This document shows, one piece after another, positions 44,462 through 54,963 of a DNA stretch of 64,000 nt. The notes beneath the pieces are model-generated. The model did not search any database. It worked only from the letters and a program-made list of their open reading frames with translations, and was not told the origin of the DNA. Positions within the stretch are counted from its first letter, which is position 1; each line of letters starts with the position of its first letter. The position numbers were made by a program, and so were the translations under genes. Source of the DNA: Ilex aquifolium (Eukaryota > Streptophyta > Magnoliopsida > Aquifoliales > Aquifoliaceae); assembly GCA_951799425.1 (NCBI GenBank), contig OX637392.1, positions 34,122,093-34,186,092 of the forward strand, read 5' to 3'.

Positions 44462-44881
44462 TGATGTAGGACGGGAAGGACTAGAAATCACAGAATAGAA
44501 AGAGAAGAAGAAAGAAGAGAGGGTGGAAGGGGTTTACCTCATCATCGCAAGGAATCGGTGAAGAAACACAAATCTCCGCAGAGAATACTCAATTCTTATT
44601 CAAAATCTCTATAATAAAAATAGTTGGGATTACACCATTATTTATAGGTCAAGTTCTATACTAAAATAAAAACTATTTTTCTACTAAAATACTAAAAGAG
44701 TTTCATGATCAAACTCTCAAATCCCTATCCTACTAAAACTCTATAATAATTCCCTAATCAAACTTTAATTAATACTCCTAGTCAAACAAATATTCCCTAA
44801 TTAATAAAAATAATACTAAAACAAATAATAAAATTCAATTATTAAATTTAAGCTCATCCAATCCCTTTTCGATCTCTATCA
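44462..44881 (-). repeat. G 5' LTR
   Basis: 420-bp partner of 43026-43474, with the CTCCC duplication directly after it at 44882-44886. Confidence 0.93.
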
Positions 44882-44989
44882 CTCCCCCTCCCTCTTAATC
44901 TCATCCATTCATTTCCTCTTAGTGGAACTTCCATCATTATGCATGTAGATACATTTATTTCATGTCTCCCTTAGTGGACAATTCCATCA

Positions 44990-45039
<50 letters not shown>

Positions 45040-45093
45040 TCATTTTTTCCATTGTATGCATATATATAGACATGTATATTTTCTCTATCTATA

Positions 45094-45139
<46 letters not shown>

Positions 45140-45217
45140 CAAAGAATTTATAACCCATTAAATTTATATTGCTAGCTTTTAATCCACTTTTTACATGTCC
45201 TAACACTTATTTTGTAA

Positions 45218-45390
45218 GGGAAATACTATGTATCCCAAATTTGTAACCTAAATTTGCATCCCAAATGAAGGATGACCGTTAGATGAGTGGGTCCCATCAA
45301 CTTTTTAAAATGGGACACATTGATCCAATGATCCTCCTTCATTTGGGATGCAAATTTGGGTTGCAGATTTGGGATACATAGCATTGCTCT
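45218..45390. mobile_element. hAT-like MITE
   Basis: 173 bp with imperfect terminal inverted repeats of about 55 bases (GGGAAATACTATGTATCCC against the complement of GGGATACATAGCATTGCTCT), flanked by the 8-bp direct repeat TTTTGTAA (45210-45217 and 45391-45398). Eight-base duplications are typical of hAT elements. It has no coding capacity. Confidence 0.88.
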
Positions 45391-45724
45391 TTTTGTAAAC
45401 ATTAAGTGGATATGATATGCTTGCCACTCATTTAATTTCACATGCACTAATATACATAAAATAATAAAATCATATCATATGTAAACATACTTATTTAATT
45501 TTTCACACTTAAACAAAATAATTTCCCTATGGTCATTAAATCTCACTAATCCTCATACATTATTCATAAACTCTTTCTAAATATTAAAACATTCATCGTA
45601 CGGGTTCAGGTCTCATATTACTATTCCTAATTAAATAATGGTTATCAGTCATGCGCATGCATATCACATATGAATATGCTTATAACAAATATTATATGTT
45701 CGTCATGCATGTTTGAGGCTTACA

Positions 45725-45750
45725 ATTTCTCCCCCCCCCCCCCCCCCCCC
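45725..45750 (-). promoter_or_regulatory. F polypurine tract: run of about 20 G
   Basis: The plus strand has 20 consecutive C (45731-45750). On the minus strand this G-run lies between the phrase ACGAAATTCCT and the LTR start TGTAAGCC, the polypurine-tract position. Confidence 0.7.
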
Positions 45751-45895
45751 AGGAATTTCGTACCCGAAATTTGACATACCAATCTGGAACAAGTGAGCAT
45801 ATTTGGTTCACATGACTTCCTTGGCTTCTCAAGTTGCTCCTTCGACTGCTTGGTTCCACCAAAACACTTTTAAAAATGGTACGACTTCAATTGAA
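45751..45895 (-). pseudogene. F chromodomain remnant
   Basis: The minus strand reads FLKVFWWNQAVEGAT, stop, EAKEVM, stop, TKYAHLFQ, which aligns with the chromovirus C-terminus (VLWRNHxVEEATWE..KYPHLF type). Two TGA codons replace Trp and Arg. No integrase core is recognised upstream. Confidence 0.65.
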
Positions 45896-47422
45896 GTCAT
45901 ACTCAAATTCTCAGGGTTTTAATTATCGAAATGTTAACCTCATACTAATATTAATAAATTATATTTTAACCCACAATATTTTATAAAACGATATGATATG
46001 CCTGTTTGGTCTCAAAACTCTTCCCCTCTTAAAAGAATTTTTTCCTCGAAATTCACTTCCTACACTGATACAAATGAGTACCCTATTCACATAACTTGTT
46101 TCATTGAACTTAGATATGACTATATCAATAAATTTCCACAAGGCAATTAATCAAATAATTTGATAAACAATCTTATATCAAAAAAAAAAAAAATTTCTAG
46201 AGATTGTAACTAACAATATTTACGTTTACTTTCTTGTATAAACCCCTTTTGAGTTAATTGTGTACTATCTTTCATGTATCATTTGTCATAACTTTTATAT
46301 AAACTTCTAGCGACGATATGTCAATAATTTAATTCACACCTTAAACAAGCATTGAATGTAACATCACACAATCTCAACTTCATAAATCATAATTAAAGGT
46401 GTGAAGGATTGTCACAAATACTACACAATTCATGACAAACTATACATATACCGCAAGTCACTCCACAAATGTGATCTCAATAGTCTACCCACTATTTGAA
46501 ATCAATTGGTTATATAGATAATCAGTTATATCTCAAGTATAACATATAAACAATTGAATGAACACTACCATTTCATCTTTATCCAATACAAACACATAAA
46601 CACGTACCTTACAAAATGTAGATTACAATTTAAATTCTGCACACTTACTACATACCACACGCTCATATAAAATTATAGCTATTTTTATATTATTTGCCTT
46701 CTTTTATCATGTCACCCACATAATGAAAATACCGTGCTTCTTTTTCATCAAGAATTTTAGTACGATTAAAATACCCATATATTAAGCCTACAAAGGCTAC
46801 CAAATCATTTATCAATGCAAATGTCAAACCATAATTTCACAATATCCGCATCGGGTGCTACAAGTTATTTTACCAACTCTACCTTTAGATGAACATAACT
46901 AACACCTAAACCAGTTTTAAATATACGTCAACCCTTACAGTTGGATAACCATACCATCTACCTAGGATAAGAACATATTTCCCGAGTTTCCACCTTATTA
47001 AGTGGTTGAGAATTGACATACAAATACATCACTCCATTTTTCTTTCCCCTACTCAACCGAATTTTTTTTTCCTTGGAGTTTCATTCAACCATATGAATCT
47101 CCGATTAACCAATTCACATAATTACATTTCCAGCTATTTTGTTGCCACCTACACTTCATATTATAAAGTAACGAATACATATATGTAATCTCTGATGCAT
47201 ATCTAATAGCAAATTCATTTTCTCCATCCAATGATAATCTTGAGAGTTTGTTTAACAACACACTACTGACAACTTCCCTCATTCCTAACTACATTTTTCA
47301 CATGCATCAAATTGCTATTTTCAACTTCCCTACAAAATACTTCCCAAATTTAATTGCAATATAATGCAACTTAAACTTACCCTTCTCTCATGATTTAGAA
47401 TTCTAATTCAAACTCATTCAAT
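45896..47422. other. AT-rich DNA inside F with a second 3'-end-like motif
   Basis: No gene recognised. On the minus strand at 46050-46010 the phrase TTTCGAGGAAAAAATTC and then AAGAGGGGAAGAG looks like another chromovirus polypurine tract, so remnants of a further insertion are likely. The rest is AT-rich and unassigned. Confidence 0.45.
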
Positions 47423-48576
47423 ATCACAAGCTATCAAACATCATACTACTGCAACATATGTATAATATTGGTTATACCCTTCAAACTAGGGTAAACATAT
47501 GTATAATATTGGTTAGATTATGAAAATGCTGATGTTTTATTTATATGTTTATTTATATGCGTATTATATGCTTAATGCGTGATATAGTGATATACGTAAT
47601 TCTGGTACTGTGCCTGGAATTATGTCATCAGTATATCATAAGACCAGCTAGTTAAAGATTCACAGTGTTCCTACCGGTATGGCTTGTCCTCCATTAGAAC
47701 GCTGAGGATTTTCTACTGATATGTGGTACATAACCTAAATGATCCTCATGAATGGCTTGTCCTTCTGGGTTATTAGGGTTTCTTTACTTACTATATATCT
47801 AACTATACTGACAGTCTAACAACCACGGTGTTCCTACCGGAATGCTGAGAATGTTTAACTATATATATATATATATATATATCTAACTATACTGATAGTC
47901 TAACAACCACGGTGTTCCTACCGGTATGGCTTGTCCTCCATTGGAATACTGAGGATGTTTTTATATATATATATATATCACAGATGACCTATTGGGTAAT
48001 TCAAGTATTCCTCATGAATGGCTTGTCCTTCTGGTTCACTTGAATTAGTTAATTGGTACGTCTATAACCAGCTTTCCTAAAAAGTTGTTGCGTTATGCTA
48101 TATTACCACCAGTTAACCTAAGAAGTGGCTATGTTATGGTTTAATCTTTATGTACTTGCTATCAAGAGATCAATTGAATAACTCAAGTATTCCTCATGAA
48201 TGGCTTGTCCTTCTGGTTTGCTTGGGTTATTCAATTGACGTAAATATAACCAACTTTCCTAAGAAGTTGTTGTGTTATAAATTATTACCACCAGTTAGCC
48301 TAAGAAGCGGCTGTGTTATGGACTATATACATCAGACTTGCCGATTGACTTTCTAGTAAAATGGAAGTTAATTGTTATGAGGTAGCATTTCCAGTAATCA
48401 ACCAATATAAAGCATATGGATCCCTAAACTGAAGGGTATCTTAAATATTGTTATCACTTATACGCTTTACTTACGCATTTTATTATCTCCGCACTTTATT
48501 TCCACATTTGATTTAAATTAAACTAGTTATCAATCTAAGCTCACATCACAAGCTATCAAACATCATACTACTGCAA
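47423..48576. repeat. J: LTR-like segment with internal repeats and flanking 32-bp direct repeats
   Basis: An identical 32-base sequence, starting ATCACAAGCTATCAAACATC, is at 47423-47454 and 48545-48576. Between the copies GTGTTCCTACCGGTATGGCT recurs with variants near 47667, 47830 and 47910, and a unit of about 185 bases (starting near GTATTCCTCATGAATGGC, 48004 and 48189) occurs twice. Downstream, CGTGGGATCGATACTTGGAC (near 48630) resembles the ends of Athila/Ogre-type LTRs. Confidence 0.6.
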
Positions 48577-48747
48577 ACAACAACTTTATTGTTTTTGTTT
48601 ATTTTAAATCTAAATTACTAAAACTTTTCGTGGGATCGATACTTGGACTTAAACCGAGAAAACTACAATTTGACCACTTATACTTGGGTGTATAATAATA
48701 TAATTCAGACCACTAAAAGTGCGAATCATGCGTATTCGGGGCTTACA

Positions 48748-49184
48748 GCTGGATTACAAGGTTTTATGGGAAACTCAATCAGACTTTGAACCTCTAAGCG
48801 GAGATATGGGCATTTCTTTGAGGACTTGAACTTGTCAAGGATCTGGGACTAAGGAAGGTGGAAGTGGAGACTGACTCTTATGAGGCTTACAGTCTTCTAT
48901 CGCAACCTCAAGTTGTGTGTCATTCAAGCAGAGTGTTAATCACCAAATGCACGAAACTGCTGAGAGAAAGTAATAGCCAAATCAGCCATTTGCCGCGTGA
49001 AGAAATTCAATGTGCCGATGCCCTTGCAAATTTGGGAGAACGTCAATTGGAGAAATTCATCAAGTTTGGCACACCGCCAACGGAGCTTAATCGTTTACTT
49101 GAGGCGGATCTTGCTAGTATTTCTTTTGTTAGATTTCCTTAGTCTTTTTGAACTTTCCATTGTACCCCAAAAAAAAAAAAAAAA
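48748..49184 (+). pseudogene. LINE 3' end: RNase H C-terminus and poly(A) tail
   Basis: Continuation of the LINE cut at 40095. The frame at 48858-49142 reads EVETDSYEAYSLLSQPQVV and HLPREEIQCADALANLGERQ, the end of a plant LINE-type RNase H with the conserved NxxADxLA-like segment. It stops at 49140. A run of A at 49168-49183 is the poly(A) tail expected at a LINE 3' end. Confidence 0.85.
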
Positions 49185-50093
49185 TTCTCCAATATGGAAC
49201 TTTCGTCTTGCATGTTGTTTCTGTTTTCATTGAAAATTAAGAAATGAAGTTGGTTGAGTTTGTTTGAGCTGGTTTTTATTTTAAATACTCGAATGAGGTA
49301 TCGTACCGAATATTACAATTAAATAGAGTATGATTATATTTTTTTTTGGCAAGAAGTAATTAAGTTATGCGAAAAAGAAGTCATGATCGATCATTAACAT
49401 GTTAAAATTAATTCTAAATAATGCTGTGTTATTTTTGTTGAAAAAATAATAGTAATTGATATTTTTTATAAGTTTAAACTACTCCAAATCAGCAGACAAA
49501 AAAGACAAACAAAAAAGGACTTAGATGATTTCACTCACAAGAAGAAACAAGTTCAAGAAAAAAATCTTGTTGGTGAATATAAAAACTAAATACTAAAACC
49601 AAGTGAATGGAAGTCTATTTATAGACAAAATGACACCTCTTTCAAAAAGTCATGAAATGAAACATCACGACTTTTCGCCCTTAAAGGTTGTCACTATTTA
49701 TAATGCTGTAACCATTCATACTTAAAGTCATGACTATTCATGAAAGTGTGACCATTCATGAAATAAGAGTTGTAACTACTCACTTCTAAAAAAATATAAC
49801 CTTTGGATTAAAAATTGTAATATATGCCTGATTTTTTATTAGTTTTTTTAGGGTGAAAAAATAATGTTTTGATTGATAGAATGGTCGAATCCTCATTTTA
49901 AAAGTTCATTGCGATGACACTGGTCATTTTCTCTCTTTGAAAAGAAGAAGAAAAAAAAATGGAGGAAAAAGGGGTATTATTGTCATTCAATTTGGAGTTG
50001 GAGACTTCATTTGGGCCTTAAAACGAGAGGGGATAAGTGCATATTTTTGAACATTAAAGACTTAATGTGTTTGTGACCAAAAAAAAAAAAAAT
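49185..50093. other. AT-rich intergenic DNA
   Basis: No gene or repeat family recognised. Short variants of GTCATGA-type motifs recur at 49640-49760. Confidence 0.6.
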
Positions 50094-50274
50094 GAGCAAT
50101 GTTATTGGGACATAATTTATTGACATAATTTATTGACCTAATTCACTATGACATTTGAATTCACTATAGACCCCATCAAATATTGAAACTTGATGTTGAT
50201 ACAATTATTTCTATAAATCCACATTATTATGTCAGCAAATTATGTCAAATTTTTAAGTCTAAATAATATTACTC
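50094..50274. mobile_element. MITE-like inverted-repeat element
   Basis: 181 bp starting GAGCAATGTTATTGGGACAT and ending AAATAATATTACTC; the ends are imperfect inverted repeats, as are the inner ATTGACATAATTTATTGACC and ATTATGTCAGCAAATTATGTC. Both flanks are runs of A, so the target duplication cannot be read. Confidence 0.75.
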
Positions 50275-51480
50275 AAAAAAAAAAAAAAAACGTAATGTGT
50301 TTAGAAGGCATTAAAAGTAAAATAAAAAACCATTAAAAAAGGACAATCCAATTGGAGCTCCCACTCATGCTTGTCTTTTAATGCTGTTGGATTGGTCAAT
50401 AGATTATGAAATAAAGGAATCCCCTTTTTATGCAAAGCTGCCTCAGCTGAAATGAGATTCTCAATCCACTTTTCCGCAAATAATGGAAGTGGTAAATAAA
50501 GTCGGATATTCTGGTCTACGACGATATCTTAGTAGTGTGTAATATTAGCTACTATTCATTTAGACTTTGATAGTGATAAATTTGATTTATAATTGACGAG
50601 ACGTGGTCTGTCAGATTAATCAGAATCAGATATGTGGCATATTTTCCCAACAAATGTAAAAGTGATAATGCTCAGTCTTGGAGGATGTCCTTGCAGAAAG
50701 GAATTCTCTTGGCATCATCATGTTAATTAAAAAGCATTAGGATCTCCTTGGTAATGTAATATACGTCGATGAAGGATCTTCATGGTTCAGACCGAAGAAT
50801 GTTGATGCCAAGAAGATCAGGACACCGACGTAGACCTGAGCGAGGGGCATAAGAGGCGATTAACCTTACACGTCGACCACGTCAGTCGACATAATGGAAA
50901 ACAAGTGGCTTTGCATTGGTGGAAACACCCACATAGGGATAAATGAAGGAATATCTTGTGAGAATTTGTGCTTGATTGTCAATAGGCGTGGGTCCTTCAT
51001 CCCAAGTACTCAGGTTCAACAAAATAGTACAGTGCAACCAATCATAAGAGGAGATGCTGAGAATGCAATAAATGCTCTTCATAGGCATATGATAAAGTGA
51101 CTAAGGAACGTTAAATGCTCAGGGGTGCAGGAAGAGAAAATATTAATCTCTCGGCGCAGTACATGATGCCGAGCAATTATCCCTACAAAAGATATTATCA
51201 AACGTCAAATCTCACAGTGAATCCTCTGTGCGAGTGTTAATGATCGGCACTGAGAGATTAATGTCATCAACATGCAACAGATGGACGTGCATGGAAAGGA
51301 TTGAGGATCGAGGTCAAAATGACACTTTACTTGATGCCTAGCCCTCTGACGAGGTCAAAGAAACATCCCTACTCAAGTGTGAGCCAATCAGGGGCCTCTC
51401 GCCAAAGAGGATCGTATGTGATGGTGCGTGTTGCACAATTGAGCAACGCTATGATCTTTGGGGGTCAGAGAATCACTGAA
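50275..51480. other. Unassigned DNA
   Basis: No coding domain recognised. A weak inverted repeat (ATTAATCTCTCGGCGC at 51142 against its near complement at 51246-51262) is the only structure seen. Confidence 0.5.
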
Positions 51481-51960
51481 AAATACAGTCAGAGCTCCTA
51501 GTCTCTTAAGAATTGAACAAGTACGATGGGGGATTGCAAATAGGAAGTTTATAATGATTCACCAGTTCGGGAGCTCGGTTAATCTACTCTCAAGAGAGTC
51601 TCCTGCTCTTGGGAAAGATTTTATTGATAAAATGGGGGAATTACAAAAAAAAATGCTTAAGCTAGTTGCTTGTCATCAATTGTGAGGGACATACCTCTTA
51701 TTTATAGTATTCCAGGGCCTTGCCTGATCCTCTGGTGTGATCCTTGCCTCCTCTTTTGTAACGATTACCATGGACAGCGTTCAGTCGGTTACGGCTTTCT
51801 TGCCTGAACATAAGATTGTTTCAATTTATGCATGACATTTCAGTGGAAGCCAGCTGTTATCCTCGTTATTCCCATGAGGATGCTATTGTTGGGGAGGAGG
51901 AGCTGACCTAAACGCCCCTGTTTGTCTGCAATGAGTTGTGCGACTCGAGCTTGTAAGGGC
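51480..51960 (-). mobile_element. Possible minus-strand LTR fragment
   Basis: On the minus strand a TATA-like TATAAATAAGAG (near 51700) is followed by AATAAAATC (near 51625). The spacing suits an LTR promoter and poly(A) signal. No partner copy exists in the window, so this is tentative. Confidence 0.3.
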
Positions 51961-52240
51961 CAAGCTGACCAGTCGAACTCAACCTTCGCTATATTTTGAG
52001 TATCATCGGTATGGGTGTTCTCGATAGACGTATTTAGCTGTCAGTGAAGTATAAATAGTAGTCTTAGACGAGAGCGAGGTATGCTCTAAGAACTCAAAAC
52101 TTAGCATTGTGTCTCCTTACCCTCTCAGAGACCGACTTTAGTATCGAAGGGAAATAGCCAAAGACACATCCGACTTCCCTTCTAATCTTTCTTTGTGATT
52201 GTCAAGTTTTCGACATCTCCAAACCAGAGACCGACTCTCG
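51960..52240 (+). mobile_element. Retand-like LTR fragment (TATA to U5)
   Basis: GTATAAATAGTAGTCTTAGA (52040) and the downstream order (CTTACCCTCTCAGAGACCGA, CCGACTTCCCTTCTAATCTT) parallel the H LTR at 54584-54740 (GTATAAATAGCTCTTAGAAA, CCCTTCTAACCTTTCTTT). It is a diverged, truncated LTR. Confidence 0.55.
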
Positions 52241-52479
52241 AGTACCATCCAAAGTGCTGTTATCTCATCATTGTATAAGAAATTACCTACAAAATAATAA
52301 TGGTCGATCGTTACATATAAAAAAACAAGTTGCCTGTTATTGGACGTATATGCAATATCATGGAAAATTAATTCATGTTGAAGAAACAAACTGCGCTTTC
52401 GGTATCAAAATCCACAATCTAAGTCCTTTAGTCTCATATCTTTCAATTAAAAGGGATGGATCATAATTCTCTGATATAG

Positions 52480-53917
52480 TATTTGATGCGAGAGCATTCA
52501 AGTGCTAATGAATGCTGGGGGGCCCAGTGGTGAGATTAACGTTGTTTACCCTTTGCAATTAAAAAAAATTTAAATTCTCAATTTACAATTTAAAATATTA
52601 AAATTCCCTCATTGTACCTTCTATTATATAAAAAATAGCAAAATGGTCCAAAGTCAAACGTTCATTGTTTTATCTGACAATTCTTTGTTGAACTTTAAAT
52701 GTTGTTACCTTTGTACACAATAATTGGTATATTACTCAATGTTTAGTATTTTATGAGAATTTCGTACTCAATTTTATTAAAACACACCACATTTCCATAT
52801 TTGTATATAATTACGGGTGTTAAAAAATTGTAAATATTTTGGGGTGTAAATTAAAAATTTAGAGATTTTTTAAAGTATAAAGTGTCATGCTCTCTATCCC
52901 CCTTTAAAAAAATTTCTGAACACTTATATTAAATACCTAGTTATTGTCCATAATTGAAGGTACTTTTTAATAAATAAAAAAATCTTGAACAATTATTCAA
53001 ATTCAAAAGGAATGGTCTAAAAATATTCATACTAATTCTTCTTTTAAAATAGTTCGAAATATATCGTCGATCATATCTTACATATTAATAAAACTTTCAT
53101 AAAAATATATAAAAAATCTCTAAAACAATATCATATATACAAATGCCTCAGAAAAAAAAAATAGTAACATAACTCATTAAAATTTATAATCTTCAAGTAA
53201 TAAATAAAATCAATAAAATATTGCTCATTTATAAGACTCTCGAATTTATCACATCTACTACCACTCAATCCAATAAAATAACATAATTATAAACTCAACT
53301 ACCAAATTTTCAATCCACCCTATTCTACAAGTAACAAAAAAAAAAAAATACTAACATAACACAATTAAATTTACAATCTTTAAGCGATAAATAAAATCAA
53401 CCAAATCTTACTTATTTATGAAACTCATGAATTTATCACCACTATCATCATTCAACCTCAAATGACACAATATAATTATAATTTAATCACCAAATGTCCA
53501 ATTATCCATATATAAATATACACATGCAGAAACACACCCACACACCTTTTTTTTTTTGTTATCAACAAACCCTCATAACCAACAACTACTTTTATTAAAA
53601 ATATAATAATTCAAGTTTTTAAGATAAAATAATAAAGTAATGTCTAATTAAAAAATAATGTTAGAAAATTGTCAAAATGCCTTAAAATTCTTGTTTGGTG
53701 AAGCTTCTAGAATAATGAAAATCCGCCCACATAATCCTAAAAGGCAATAAGAAAAATATCAAATTCCACACTACGATTATCGCCCACTCACACCCACAAC
53801 CACACCCACACCTACACCTACACCTGCACCCATGTATAGCAAAACCCTACAAATGAATAAAACATAATCAATAGCTTATTATCTATTGAATCTGTAAGAA
53901 GGATGATAACCTACCCA
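52480..53917. other. AT-rich DNA with a diverged tandem duplication
   Basis: No gene seen. The block 53151-53330 recurs diverged at 53335-53515 (shared TAACATAACNCA, TAAATAAAATCAA, AATTTATCAC). A CACACCYA-type microsatellite lies at 53785-53830. Confidence 0.65.
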
Positions 53918-54920
53918 TGATGGGACACTTTTTGAATCAGCAGGGAGTCGACATGTGTTCTCGGTATGAGAAATGTGGGTGCTCCCTCGAGTGACACGTG
54001 TCCTCGATACTAAAGGTACCTCGGAGTCTTCATCACGTGACACCTATCCTCGGCTCCCTAAAGTTCCCGAGGAGATCTCCTCCCGGCACGTGTCCTCGGC
54101 ATGCCTAATGCCCCAAGGTCCATTTCTAAACACGTCACCTCGGCTCCAAAACCCCAAGATATGGATGGCGGATTGATGACTATCATTACTTGGAGTTAAA
54201 ATTGGTTAAGAATCATTGACTCACCATCCCAAAGCAGTCGGAATGGCAGAAAGAGCATATCACTAACCAATGATAGTGATACACGAGGTATAGAACACAG
54301 AATTGGGGGCCAATGGACAAAGGTGCCCCTAATCATGCGCAACCATCACAAAGAGGCATTAAATGACTATTCAAAAGGATGAGACACATTTATTGCTCGG
54401 CGGACTCCGGGAGGAGTGCATTAAATTCTCGGGGATTCGAGCATTAAATGCAAAGACTTCTTTTCATGTGACAAGGAAGACACTCTGCCCAATGACTGTG
54501 CTCTACAGGCCACCTTCCAAAGGGGCCAATGAGAAGCTTCCTCTCTAAGGGACTCACCTGTCCATAATGATTGCCTCCATGGAGGTATAAATAGCTCTTA
54601 GAAATGCAAAACAAAGGTACACAAATCTCACCCAAGCAATATAACAGAGTTTTTCCTCCCCTCTCTCACATACTGACTTGATCGTCGCAGGGGTCACGCC
54701 GAAAAACACTCCGGCGCCCTTCTAACCTTTCTTTTTGAATGGAAGAGTTCATCTCGATACGCCAGAATCGTTCGGACTGCTGAAAAAGTAATTCATCACC
54801 ACTCCTTATACTGTTTCGCACCTCCGTTTTCCACGGGATCATTGACTTTCTAGGTAAAACTCGTGTTCACCAAGGGAGATATTTGTCTATTCATGTATTA
54901 TACAAAAATCACCGCGCACA
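53918..54920 (+). repeat. H 5' LTR
   Basis: Probable start TGATGGGACAC; end CGCGCACA just before the primer site. It has a TATA box at 54586-54593 and several CACGTG palindromes at 53993-54100. The start is less certain because the second LTR is not in the window. Confidence 0.7.
53993..54135. promoter_or_regulatory. CACGTG (G-box-like) cluster in LTR H
   Basis: GACACGTGTC at 53993-54002, ATCACGTGAC near 54032 and GGCACGTGTCC near 54086, plus CACGTC near 54132. Most are linked to CCTCGG. G-boxes bind plant bZIP and bHLH factors; activity here is inferred. Confidence 0.65.
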
Positions 54921-54923
54921 GTT

Positions 54924-54941
54924 TGACGCCGTCTTTGGGAA
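54924..54941 (+). promoter_or_regulatory. H primer-binding site
   Basis: TGACGCCGTCTTTGGGAA, two changes from the R1 site, three bases after the LTR. Confidence 0.78.
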
Positions 54942-54963
54942 ATGACCAAGTTCTTTTGAGGCA

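Larger units (their letters stand above)
43026..44881 (-). mobile_element. G: small LTR element with an unfamiliar ORF
   Basis: 1.86 kb, with LTRs of 449 bp (43026-43474) and 420 bp (44462-44881), ends TGATGTAGG and CTCTATCA, and perfect CTCCC duplications (43021-43025 and 44882-44886). On the minus strand an initiator-Met-type primer site (44445-44458) follows the 5' LTR and a short purine tract GAGGAAAAT precedes the 3' LTR. In size it is TRIM-like, but unlike most TRIMs it holds an ORF of more than 210 codons. Confidence 0.92.
40096..45724 (-). repeat. F 3' LTR carrying G and a MITE
   Basis: 5.6 kb as it stands, about 3.6 kb after removing G and the MITE. It includes a 37-40-bp array (40640-41290), a minus-strand leader-like pyrimidine/purine region (42440-42660), microsatellites and a 298-bp tandem duplication. 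Confidence 0.65.
40096..48747 (-). mobile_element. F: chromovirus inserted in the LINE (degenerate)
   Basis: The plus-strand ends are TGTAGCACCCC (40096) and GGGGCTTACA (48747), flanked by ACTGG (40091-40095) and GCTGG (48748-48752), a 5-bp duplication with one change. LINE RNase H coding continues across the gap. The left LTR runs to 45724 (GAGGCTTACA), followed by a G-run polypurine tract and a chromodomain remnant on the minus strand. The right LTR is mostly replaced by other repeat DNA; only its first 25-35 bases near 48747 resemble the left LTR start. The internal region is too decayed to assign further. Confidence 0.72.

Noticed and set aside
48858-49142. A small stand-alone RNase H-like host gene
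   Set aside because: It is the 3' end of the LINE split by F, followed by a poly(A) run.
53785-53830. Telomere-like CACCTA/CACCCA repeats
   Set aside because: The short run does not match the plant telomere unit (CCCTAAA) and is a simple microsatellite.
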